Part shown: positions 29,017 through 36,642 of the stretch, one piece after another
Numbering within the stretch: position 1 is the stretch's first letter
How the letters are laid out: the number at the start of each line of letters is the position of its first letter
Assembly: GCA_025352995.1 (NCBI GenBank)
Contig: JANXRN010000056.1
Span: 1-36,642 of the forward strand
Direction of reading: 5' to 3'
Length of the DNA: 36,642 bases
Origin: Acetobacteraceae bacterium
GTDB taxonomy: Bacteria > Pseudomonadota > Alphaproteobacteria > Acetobacterales > Acetobacteraceae
Position numbers and translations under genes: made by a program
Notes under the pieces: generated by a model
The model's input: the letters and a program-made list of their open reading frames with translations, nothing else
Database searches by the model: none
What the model was told of the DNA's origin: nothing

Positions 29017-30578
29017 TGCGGACCGTTCACGACGCGTTCCGCGCCACCGTCGCCGCCTATCCGGATCGGCCGTTCATGGCGGTGCTGCCGGAGACCGCTG
29101 CGGTCTATAGCATCGCCGCCGGTGAAATAACTTACGCCAAGGCGGCACGCGGGGTCGATACGTTGATCACCCGTTACGCTGGCTACGGGCGCGGCCACCG
29201 GGTCGGACTGCGGCTCGAAAATCGCCCATCAATGCTGCTGCATTTCTTCGCGCTCAACGCGCTCGGCGTGTCGATCGTGCCGATCAATCCCGATTTGCGC
29301 GCCGCCGAACTCGATTATCTCGTGATCCATTCCGACATGGCGCTCGCCGTCGATGCCGCCAAAGGTCGCGCCGCATTGCCACATGTTCCGGTCATTGGCC
29401 CCGATGACGCGCCGCCACCCGCGCCGAAGCCCGCCGGCACCGTCGGCGATGAAGCGGCATTGCTCTATACCTCCGGCACCACCGGCCTGCCCAAAGGCTG
29501 TGTGCTCAGCAACGAGTATTTCCACACCGCCGGGCGTTGGTATGTCGGCATGGGCGGCTATTGCGCGCTGCGTCCCGGTCAGGACCGCATGCTGACGCCG
29601 CTGCCATTGTTCCATATGAACGCGCTGGCGGCATCGACCATGGCGATGCTGACCACCGGCGGCTGCCTGACCGTGCTGGACCGCTTCCATCCCACGACCT
29701 GGTGGCACAGCGTGGCGAAATCGCACGCTACCATCGTGCATTATCTCGGGGTGATGCCGGCGATCCTGATGGCCGGCCCGCCACACGCGGCCGAACGCGC
29801 CCACCAGGTTCGTTTCGGCTTCGGTGCCGGGGTCGACCGACGGCTGCACGCGCTCGCTGAAGAACGTTTCGGTTTCCCCCTGGTCGAAGGTTGGGCGATG
29901 ACCGAAACCGGCTGTTCGGTCGGCATCAACGCCAATCACGAACCGCGCAATATCGGCCAAAGCTGTTTCGGCAAGCCCGGCCCGCATGTCGCCTGGCGGA
30001 TTGTCGCCGATGATGGCAGCGACGCCCCGATTGATGCGCCTGGCGAATTGCTGGTCCGCCACGCGGGCCCTGATCCGCGCGCGGGGTTTTTCACCGAATA
30101 TCTCAAGGACCCGGACGCCACCGAAGCCGCCTGGGAAGATGGCTGGTTCCATACTGGCGATGTGGTGCGCCGCGACGCGGCCGGGCTGTTCTATTTCGTC
30201 GATCGCAAGAAGAACGTCATCCGCCGCAGCGGTGAAAACATCGCCGCGGTAGAAGTCGAGGGCGTGCTGCAACGCCATCCGCTGGTCCGCATCGCCGGCA
30301 TTGCCCCGGTGCCTGATGACATCAGGGGGGAAGAAGTTTTCGCCCTTCTCGTCCCCCACGACCCCATTGCCGACCCGGAAGCGGCCGCGCGGGAAATTAC
30401 TAGCTGGGCACTCACCCAACTCGCGTACTACAAGCCGCCCGGCTATGTCGCGTTTGTCGAAACGATCCCGGTCACCTCGACCAACAAAATCCAACGTGCC
30501 AATTTGCGCCAGATCGCCCAGGATTTGCACGCATCGGGCGCCGCCATCGACACCCGCGCGCTGAAGCGCCGGACATGA
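29016..30578 (+). CDS. AMP-binding CoA ligase (aryl/acyl-CoA ligase)
   Basis: 'ALLYTSGTTGLPKGCVLSNEYFH', 'GWFHTGDVVRRDAAGLFYFVDRKKNVIRRSGENIAAVEVE', 'PVTSTNKIQRANL'. Confidence 0.92.
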   Translation: MRTVHDAFRATVAAYPDRPFMAVLPETAAVYSIAAGEITYAKAARGVDTLITRYAGYGRGHRVGLRLENRPSMLLHFFALNALGVSIVPINPDLRAAELDYLVIHSDMALAVDAAKGRAALPHVPVIGPDDAPPPAPKPAGTVGDEAALLYTSGTTGLPKGCVLSNEYFHTAGRWYVGMGGYCALRPGQDRMLTPLPLFHMNALAASTMAMLTTGGCLTVLDRFHPTTWWHSVAKSHATIVHYLGVMPAILMAGPPHAAERAHQVRFGFGAGVDRRLHALAEERFGFPLVEGWAMTETGCSVGINANHEPRNIGQSCFGKPGPHVAWRIVADDGSDAPIDAPGELLVRHAGPDPRAGFFTEYLKDPDATEAAWEDGWFHTGDVVRRDAAGLFYFVDRKKNVIRRSGENIAAVEVEGVLQRHPLVRIAGIAPVPDDIRGEEVFALLVPHDPIADPEAAAREITSWALTQLAYYKPPGYVAFVETIPVTSTNKIQRANLRQIAQDLHASGAAIDTRALKRRT

Positions 30579-31735
30579 GGCGCGGCTATGACGGCATCGT
30601 CGTCGCCGCACCTGTTACCGTGCCGTACGAACGTTATTCCGTTCACGGCGCGCATCATTGGCTGGGCCGCGCGCTGCACGGGCTGTTGCAGGCGGCGCAT
30701 TTGACCTCTCAAGACCTCGATGGATTATGTGTCTCAAGCTTCACCCTGGGCAGCGACACCGCCGTCGGGCTTACCCAGCATTTCGGATTGTCGCCGCGCT
30801 GGCTTGATCATATCCCGATGGGCGGTGCTTGCGGCATCGTCGCCCTGCGCCGCGCGGCCCGCGCGGTCCAAGCAGGCGATGCCGATATCGTTGCCTGCGT
30901 GGCAGGCGATACGAATGCGCCCGACAGTTTCCGCGCCACCGTTGCAGGTTTCAGCCGTTTCACCATCGATGCCGCCTTGCCCTACGGCGCTGGCGGGCCG
31001 AACGCGGCGTTCGCCCTGCTGACCGATGCCTATATGCGCGCCACCGGTGCCAGACGGGAAGATTTCGGCCGCATCGCCGTCAGCCAGCGCGCCAACGCAA
31101 GCGGTTTTCCGCATGCCTTGTTACGCGCCCCGCTCAGCCTCGATCAGTATTTGTCCGCCCGCATGGTGGCCGATCCGCTGGCGCTGTTTGATTGCGTGAT
31201 GCCCTGCGCGGGCGCCGAAGGCGTGCTGGTGATGCAGGAGGCAACCGCCAAAAACCTCGGCCTCGCCTACGTCCATTTGCGCAGTGCTATCGAACGCCAC
31301 AACGCCTTCCCAGATGACCCGATCCAGCTCCGCGGCGGTTGGGCGATGGACCGCGACGATTTATACGCGATGGCCGCGACGTCGCCCGACCAAATCGGCC
31401 TGCTGCAAACCTATGATGACTATCCGGTTATCGTGATGCTGCAACTCGAAGGTCTCGGCTTCTGCGGCCAAGGCGAAGCCCCCGATTTCGTCCGCGCCCA
31501 TGATCTGCGCACCACCGGGGACTTTCCCCATAACAGTTCCGGAGGCCAGCTTTCCGGCGGCCAGGCAGGGGCGGCGGGCGGCTATCTCGGCCTGACCGAC
31601 GCCGTCCGCCAACTGACCGGCGCCGCGCTCGGACCGCAAATTCCCGGTTTGCAACGGGCCCTCGTCAGCGGGTTCGGCATGATCAACTATGATCGTGGTC
31701 TGTGCAGCGGTGCGGTTATTTTGGAGGCCGCATGA
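30575..31735 (+). CDS. Thiolase-fold protein (SCP2/Ltp2-like, probably not a canonical thiolase)
   Basis: 386 aa; 'HIPMGGACGIVALRRAARAVQAGDADIVACVAGD', 'NSSGGQLSGGQAGAAGGYLGL', 'GMINYDRGLCSGAVIL'. Confidence 0.85.
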   Translation: MRRGYDGIVVAAPVTVPYERYSVHGAHHWLGRALHGLLQAAHLTSQDLDGLCVSSFTLGSDTAVGLTQHFGLSPRWLDHIPMGGACGIVALRRAARAVQAGDADIVACVAGDTNAPDSFRATVAGFSRFTIDAALPYGAGGPNAAFALLTDAYMRATGARREDFGRIAVSQRANASGFPHALLRAPLSLDQYLSARMVADPLALFDCVMPCAGAEGVLVMQEATAKNLGLAYVHLRSAIERHNAFPDDPIQLRGGWAMDRDDLYAMAATSPDQIGLLQTYDDYPVIVMLQLEGLGFCGQGEAPDFVRAHDLRTTGDFPHNSSGGQLSGGQAGAAGGYLGLTDAVRQLTGAALGPQIPGLQRALVSGFGMINYDRGLCSGAVILEAA

Positions 31736-32907
31736 TCCGCCGCCCCGGCAACCCGACCATCTTGCCAGCAGCCCCGCTGGCGCCGCCCGCCGTGCGCAGC
31801 CGTGCCGCGCGTGGCCTCGCGGTCGCGGCCGCCCAAGGTCGGTTTGCCCTGCAAGTCTGCGCCGCCTGCGGCCGCACCCAGTACCCCCCGCGCGACGCCT
31901 GCGTCGCCTGCCTCGGCGCGCAATTGGACTGGCGTGACGTGCCCAACGGCGGCGTGCTGACCGCGGCAACTATCGTCCGTATCAGCACCGATCCCTATTT
32001 CCGCCAGCACACGCCTTGGCGCATGGGCAGCGTTCGGCTCGATTGCGGGGTGGATGCAATGGCGCATGTGCATGGCAAGTGCCGACCAGGCGCGCGGGTC
32101 CGCATGGCGCTGAAACTGGACAAGGCCGGCCAAGGTGTCATGCTCGCATTGCCCGAAGCGGACGCCAACCCGATGCAATCCGACCCGAAACTGCGCGAAT
32201 TTACCTGCGATCCGGCCGGCCGCCGGGTGCTGGTGACCGATGGGCGTACCGCGTTTGGGCAAGCGGCGGCGCGCGCGCTGATCGCCGCGGGGGCCGAAGT
32301 CTTCCTGGGCATCGCCGCCGCGTGGAACCCGTTCCCTGGCCAGAACGACCTCCCCGGAACCCCGATCGCGCTTGACCTCACCGACGGCATCAGCGTGCAG
32401 AACGCCGCCGCCGCGATCGCCGCCCGGACCGATATCATCGTGAACACAGCGGGCTATTTTCGCCCAGGCGCCGGTGATGCCCGCGCGGCGATGGATGCCA
32501 GCTATTTCGCCGCATCCCGCCTGGCGCAGATGTTCCTGCCCGCCTTGCGTGCCCGCGCCGGCGACGGCACCCACCCAGCCTGCGCCTGGGTCAATATGAT
32601 CGGCATTAACGGGCTGGTCCCCGATCCCGGCGCGCCTTTGGCATCGGCTGTCAATGCCGCCACCCTGGCGCTGGTACGCGCCCTGCGCCCTGAAATGCGG
32701 CCGCTGAAGCTGATCAACGCCTTTGTTGGCCAGCTGGACGATCAATGGCACCAGGCGCTGCCGCCGCCCAAAACATCCCCCACCCAATTCGCCCAGGCCG
32801 TGGTCGCGGCCTTGCGCAACGGGGATGAGGAAATCGCCGTCGGCGACCTTGCCCGCCACACGCTCGCGCAGTGGTACGACAATCACGCTATAACCCTTCA
32901 CGCCTAA
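31732..32907 (+). CDS. Fusion protein: N-terminal DUF35 (Zn-ribbon + OB-fold) and C-terminal degenerate SDR domain
   Basis: Zn ribbon 'QVCAACGRTQYPPRDACVACLG', OB-like region to about residue 140, then SDR-like 'RRVLVTDGRTAFGQAAARALIAAGAEVF...IIVNTAGYF...WVNMIGINGLVPDPGAPLASAVNAATLALVRAL'. Confidence 0.82.
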   Translation: MIRRPGNPTILPAAPLAPPAVRSRAARGLAVAAAQGRFALQVCAACGRTQYPPRDACVACLGAQLDWRDVPNGGVLTAATIVRISTDPYFRQHTPWRMGSVRLDCGVDAMAHVHGKCRPGARVRMALKLDKAGQGVMLALPEADANPMQSDPKLREFTCDPAGRRVLVTDGRTAFGQAAARALIAAGAEVFLGIAAAWNPFPGQNDLPGTPIALDLTDGISVQNAAAAIAARTDIIVNTAGYFRPGAGDARAAMDASYFAASRLAQMFLPALRARAGDGTHPACAWVNMIGINGLVPDPGAPLASAVNAATLALVRALRPEMRPLKLINAFVGQLDDQWHQALPPPKTSPTQFAQAVVAALRNGDEEIAVGDLARHTLAQWYDNHAITLHA

Positions 32908-32926
32908 CCCCAGCCGGAGATATGCC

Positions 32927-33697
32927 ATGTCCAGCCTCGCCGCCTTCGCCGCCGATCTTGCCACGGGTAAACTCAAGATTGTCGATCTGACCCAGACATT
33001 GTCGCCCGATTTCCCCACTATCGTGCTGCCGCCGCAGTTCGGCCAGTGCGCGCCGTTCCGCATGGAAGTCATTTCGCGCTATGATGACGCCGGTCCGGGC
33101 TGGTTCTGGCATAATATTTCGGTGGGCGAACACACCGGCACCCATTTCGACGCCCCGGTGCACTGGGTGACCGGCAAGGACCTGCCGAACAACACCACCG
33201 ATACGCTGGTGGTGCAAAACCTGATCGCACCCGCCTGCGTGGTGGATTGTTCGAAGGACGCGGCCAATAATGGCGATTATTTGCTGACCGTCGCCACCTT
33301 GGAAGCCTGGGAAGCCAAACACGGCAAAATCCCCGCCGGCAACTGGGTTCTGTTCCGCAGCGACTGGTCCAAGCGCCAAGGCGCCGAGTATGCCAACGTG
33401 CTGGAAGATGGCGCCCACACCCCCGGCCCGGACGCGGCTGCGGTGCAATGGCTGGTTGATCGTGGTGTGCTCGGCTTCGGGGTCGAAACTATCGGCACCG
33501 ATGCCGGCCAGGCGCATACTTTCGCCCCGATGTATCCGGCCCACACGCTGATGCACGGCGCCGGGCGCTACGGGCTGCAATGCCTGTGCAACCTTGATCA
33601 GCTTCCTGCCACCGGCGCGATGATTGTGGCCGCACCGCTGAAAATCCTTGGCGGCTCCGGCAGCCCGCTGCGGGTTCTGGCGATCGTGCCGGCCTAG
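32927..33697 (+). CDS. Cyclase-family metal hydrolase, likely isatin hydrolase
   Basis: 'GEHTGTHFDAPVHW' (HxGTHxDxPxH) plus 'LTQTLSPDFPTIVLPPQFGQCAPFRMEVISRYDDAGPGWFWHNISVGEHTG', which resembles isatin hydrolase sequences as recalled rather than generic kynurenine formamidase. Confidence 0.75.
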   Translation: MSSLAAFAADLATGKLKIVDLTQTLSPDFPTIVLPPQFGQCAPFRMEVISRYDDAGPGWFWHNISVGEHTGTHFDAPVHWVTGKDLPNNTTDTLVVQNLIAPACVVDCSKDAANNGDYLLTVATLEAWEAKHGKIPAGNWVLFRSDWSKRQGAEYANVLEDGAHTPGPDAAAVQWLVDRGVLGFGVETIGTDAGQAHTFAPMYPAHTLMHGAGRYGLQCLCNLDQLPATGAMIVAAPLKILGGSGSPLRVLAIVPA

Positions 33698-34410
33698 TGC
33701 GAACGGCGATCGTCACCGGCGGATCATCCGGCATCGGCGCGGCAATTGCCCGCGCCATGCTGGATGGAGGCTACAAAGTCATTTCGCTGGCGCTGGATGC
33801 ACCCAACTGGACGCATCCAATGCTGGAGGCGATCAGGCTTGATCTGTCCGATCCGGCAGCGACACGCGCCATCGCCGGCGAAATTTCCGCCGGGCACGAG
33901 ATCAGCCATCTCGTCCACAGCGCCGGCGCAATCCGCCCTGCGTTGCTGGACAATGTGACCCCGACTGACCTGCACACGCTGACCGATCTGCATCTGGTCG
34001 CACCAACCCTGCTCGCCCAGGCGGCACTCCCTGGCATGCGGGCGCGCCATTTCGGGCGGATCATTCTGATTTCGTCGCGCGCCGTGCAAGGGATGCAATC
34101 GCGAAGCGCCTACGCGGCCACCAAAGCCGGCATGATCGCGCTCGCCCGCACCTGGGCGCTGGAACTTGCATCCGATGGCATCACCGTCAACGCCATCGCC
34201 CCCGGCCCGATCCGCGGCACCGCCTTGTTCCATGATGTGGTGCCCGATGGCAGCGAAGCCGAGGCAAAGCTCGCCGCCGGCGTTCCGGTCAGGCGGCTCG
34301 GTACCTCCGCCGACGTCGCCCGTGCGGCGATGTTTTTTGCAGCACCAGACGCCGATTTCGTCACCGGGCAAACCTTGTTCGTCTGCGGTGGTACCAGTTT
34401 AGGGGGCTGA
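33697..34410 (+). CDS. SDR family oxidoreductase (intact catalytic motifs)
   Basis: 'AIVTGGSSGIGAAIARAML', 'LISSRAVQGMQSRSAYAATKAGM', 'NAIAPGPI'; GTG start overlaps the upstream TAG. Confidence 0.92.
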   Translation: MRTAIVTGGSSGIGAAIARAMLDGGYKVISLALDAPNWTHPMLEAIRLDLSDPAATRAIAGEISAGHEISHLVHSAGAIRPALLDNVTPTDLHTLTDLHLVAPTLLAQAALPGMRARHFGRIILISSRAVQGMQSRSAYAATKAGMIALARTWALELASDGITVNAIAPGPIRGTALFHDVVPDGSEAEAKLAAGVPVRRLGTSADVARAAMFFAAPDADFVTGQTLFVCGGTSLGG

Positions 34411-35169
34411 ATGCCGGATAATATTTTGTTGCTGCTCGGCGCGGGCCTTTTGGCCGGTGGGATGAACGCGGTTGCCGGCGGCGGCACTTTTGTGACCCTG
34501 CCCGCCCTGGTCTTCGCCGGCATCCCGGCGGTTGCCGCCAACGCATCGTCCACCATTGCGCTGTTCCCCGGCACGGTGGCCAGCACCTATGCCTACCGGC
34601 GCGACATTGCAGATATCCCCGGCCTGACCCTGCCGGTAATGCTGGTGATCAGCCTGGCCGGCGGGTTGGTCGGCGCCTTGTTGCTGCTATTCACCCCGTC
34701 AGCGTCGTTCGACCGCATCGTGCCATGGATGTTGCTGTTGGGCACAGTCGTGTTCGCCTTTGGCCGACAGATGGGGGAGGCGCTGCGCCGCCATATTCGC
34801 ATCGGGCGTGCAACAGTTGCCGCAATGCAGTTCCTGCTGGCGATTTATGGCGGCTATTTCGGCGCGGGCGTCGGCATCATGATGCTGGCGACCTGGTCGC
34901 TGTTCGGGTTGACCGACATCAAGGCGCTCAGCGGCATCCGCACCTTGCTGGTCAGCGCCTGCAACGGCGTGGCGGTGATCTGCTTTGCCCTGTCGTCGCT
35001 GGTATGGTGGCCGCAAACCCTGGTGGTGATGGTTGCCGCCATCGTTGGCGGCTGGCTGGGCGCGCAGCTGGTGCGCCGCGTCCCGGCCGCACCGCTGCGG
35101 ACCGGGATCGCTATTTTCAATGCGTTGATGACGGCCGCAGTGTTCTGGAAAAGTTTCGGCGGGCTATAG
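34411..35169 (+). CDS. TauE/SafE (TSUP) family membrane permease
   Basis: 252 aa, multiple TM segments, 'GGMNAVAGGGTFVTLPALVFAGIPAVAANASSTIAL'. Confidence 0.9.
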   Translation: MPDNILLLLGAGLLAGGMNAVAGGGTFVTLPALVFAGIPAVAANASSTIALFPGTVASTYAYRRDIADIPGLTLPVMLVISLAGGLVGALLLLFTPSASFDRIVPWMLLLGTVVFAFGRQMGEALRRHIRIGRATVAAMQFLLAIYGGYFGAGVGIMMLATWSLFGLTDIKALSGIRTLLVSACNGVAVICFALSSLVWWPQTLVVMVAAIVGGWLGAQLVRRVPAAPLRTGIAIFNALMTAAVFWKSFGGL

Positions 35170-35559
35170 AATAGCGATAGCTTCAATTTCGACCAGCGCT
35201 TTTTCTTCGACCAGCGCCGAAACCCCGATCACTGACATGGTGGGAAAATTGCGCCCCATGACCTCGCGCCACACCGGCCCCAACGCGCTCGCGTCCCGGC
35301 GATAGGCGGCGATGTCAGTCACATACCAGGTCAGCCGTGCGATGTTGGTGGCATTGCCACCGGCTTCGGCCAGCACGGTCAGGATATTGCGCAACGCCTG
35401 GCCGGTTTGCGCCACCAGACCGTCAGCAAAATTGCCGTCCTTGTCCCAGCCGATCTGCCCGGCAAGCACCGCCACCCGGCCGGTACCGACCATGCCGTTG
35501 GCGTAACCTTTCGGACGCGGCCAGTCGGCAGGCTGCAAAATGGTCAATGGATCAGACAT
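35164..35559 (-). CDS. RidA (YjgF/YER057c/UK114)-like protein
   Basis: 131 aa; 'VLAGQIGWDKDGNFADGLVAQTGQALRNILTVLAEAGGNATNIARLTWYVTDIAAY' and 'ALVEEKALVEIEAIAIL'. Confidence 0.9.
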   Translation of the reverse strand: MSDPLTILQPADWPRPKGYANGMVGTGRVAVLAGQIGWDKDGNFADGLVAQTGQALRNILTVLAEAGGNATNIARLTWYVTDIAAYRRDASALGPVWREVMGRNFPTMSVIGVSALVEEKALVEIEAIAIL

Positions 35560-36040
35560 CGGCGCGGTCTCCCTGCATGACGGAGCGTTTGAGCCGCCCC
35601 AGCCCGTCCATCAATCGCGCCGTTGCGTCGGCGTCAAGATCGGCGAACAGTTCGGCGACCCAGCCGGCATGGGCGGCGGCCATCGCGGCGAAATTCGCCC
35701 GTCCTGACGTGGTCAGCCGGACATAGGTTGCGCGGCGATCGGCGGGATCGGTGAAGGTCGCCACCAGCCCGTGTTCGCCCAACAGCCGCACCAAGCCGGT
35801 GATGTTGCCGTTCGAGACCATCATGCGCTGCGACAATTCGCCCAAGGTTATGCCATCCGGGCTACGTTCCAGTTGCGCCATCAGATCGAAGCGCGGGAGG
35901 GTGACGTTGAACTGCACCCGCAGCCGCCGGCGGACCTCGCGTTCCACCAATGTCGAACAAGTCAGCAGCCGCAGCCACAGCCGCAATTCGCCCTGATGAT
36001 CCCCGGTGCTGCGGGCTTCAAGGTCGAGCACATCGTTCAA
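35552..36040 (-). CDS. MarR family transcriptional regulator
   Basis: 'LPRFDLMAQLERSPDGITLGELSQRMMVSNGNITGLVRLLGEHGLVATFTDPADRRATYVRLTTSGR'. TTG start at 36040 overlaps the upstream SDR stop; the supplied ORF extends to 36112. Confidence 0.9.
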   Translation of the reverse strand: MNDVLDLEARSTGDHQGELRLWLRLLTCSTLVEREVRRRLRVQFNVTLPRFDLMAQLERSPDGITLGELSQRMMVSNGNITGLVRLLGEHGLVATFTDPADRRATYVRLTTSGRANFAAMAAAHAGWVAELFADLDADATARLMDGLGRLKRSVMQGDRADV

Positions 36041-36642
36041 TGCAGCACTTCCCCGCCGGCGATGGCGATGGCCTGGCCGGTAACGGCGTCGCTGCCCGGC
36101 CGGCACAGCCACAACACCGCGGCGGCCACTTCGTCGGGCTGCACCAGGCGGCCTTGCGGGTTGGATTTGGTGAAGTCCCGTCGCACATCAGCTTCGGTCT
36201 TGCCGGTCTTGGCCATAATCGCGGCGAAACTATCGGTCAGCAGCGCGGTTTCAGTATAGCCGGGGCAAATCGCGTTCACCGTCACCTGGGATTTCGCCGT
36301 TTCCAGCGCCAGCGCCCGGGTTAGGCCCACCACGCCATGCTTGGCTGCCACGTAAGCTGCCACGTAAGGATAGCCGGTCAGGCCGGCAGTGGACGCAACA
36401 TTAATCACCCGCCCCCAGCCACGCGCCACCATGGAAGGCAACAGCGCCTGGGTGGCCTCGAACGTCCCGGTAAGGTTCACCGCCAGCATGCGGTCCCAGA
36501 GCGCCCGGCTGGTGCGGGCGAACGGGGCCGACGAGGCAGCCCCGGCATTGTTGACCAGGATCGCGATCGGCCCGTGTGCAGCTTCAGCACGCGCGACCGC
36601 AGCGCGGATCGACGCGCCATCGGTCACATCGGCCTGCTGATA
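36037..36642 (-). CDS. SDR family oxidoreductase, N-terminus outside the window
   Basis: Open to the right edge (YQQADVTDGASIRAAV...); 'ILVNNAG', 'INVASTAGLTGYPYVAAYVAAKHGVVGLTRALALE', 'NAICPGY'. Confidence 0.92.
   Translation of the reverse strand, partial: YQQADVTDGASIRAAVARAEAAHGPIAILVNNAGAASSAPFARTSRALWDRMLAVNLTGTFEATQALLPSMVARGWGRVINVASTAGLTGYPYVAAYVAAKHGVVGLTRALALETAKSQVTVNAICPGYTETALLTDSFAAIMAKTGKTEADVRRDFTKSNPQGRLVQPDEVAAAVLWLCRPGSDAVTGQAIAIAGGEVLH

Noticed and set aside
29229-30611. Antisense ORF of 460 aa opposite the CoA ligase, and similarly 31687-33072 opposite DUF35-SDR
   Set aside because: Both lie over genes with strong family motifs and show no domain of their own.
36041-36112. 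Extended N-terminus of the MarR ORF ('MAVPAGQRRRYRPGHRHRRRGSAA')
   Set aside because: Overlaps the upstream SDR gene end and is Arg-rich artefactual text; TTG start at 36040 coupled to the SDR stop fits better.
15-36642. CRISPR arrays, tRNA/rRNA genes, integrases, transposases, phage genes
   Set aside because: Intergenic gaps are short and were read through; no regularly spaced repeats, cloverleaf-like sequences or mobile-element protein motifs were recognised. Only the palindromic repeat pair suggests past mobility.

Overview
High-GC proteobacterial chromosome segment, probably alphaproteobacterial (Rhodospirillales/Acetobacteraceae-like by gene content and order; inference). Left half (about 2.8-17.5 kb): a housekeeping block pyrB - pyrC-like - plsY - [two small uncharacterised genes] - dprA - topA - rnr - S41 peptidase - rpmG, convergent with pleD, then an acyl-CoA synthetase. 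Two small lower-GC cassettes interrupt ordinary genes: a DUF4926-like/DUF6883-like pair wedged between plsY and dprA, and a retropepsin-like aspartyl protease with an overlapping small partner gene. Right half (18.3-36.6 kb): a catabolic island made of (i) a minus-strand peptide-type ABC transporter operon, (ii) a tightly overlapping ten-gene plus-strand operon (IorA/IorB-like 2-oxoacid oxidoreductase, Rieske dioxygenase alpha/beta, CoA ligase, thiolase-fold protein, DUF35-SDR fusion, isatin-hydrolase-like cyclase, SDR, TauE/SafE permease), and (iii) a minus-strand RidA-like/MarR/SDR group. The best-supported reading is an indole-3-acetate (auxin) degradation locus of the dioxindole-acetate/isatin type. 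The gene set suggests a CoA-dependent retro-aldol step (thiolase-fold + DUF35) giving isatin, and a 2-oxoacid oxidoreductase step on isatinate giving 2-aminobenzoyl-CoA. A dispersed palindromic repeat (43 nt identical in both copies) fills two intergenic gaps (topA-rnr, and between the transporter SBP and permease genes). No tRNA, rRNA, CRISPR array, transposase or phage gene was recognised. All family calls come from reading motifs; no database search was run.
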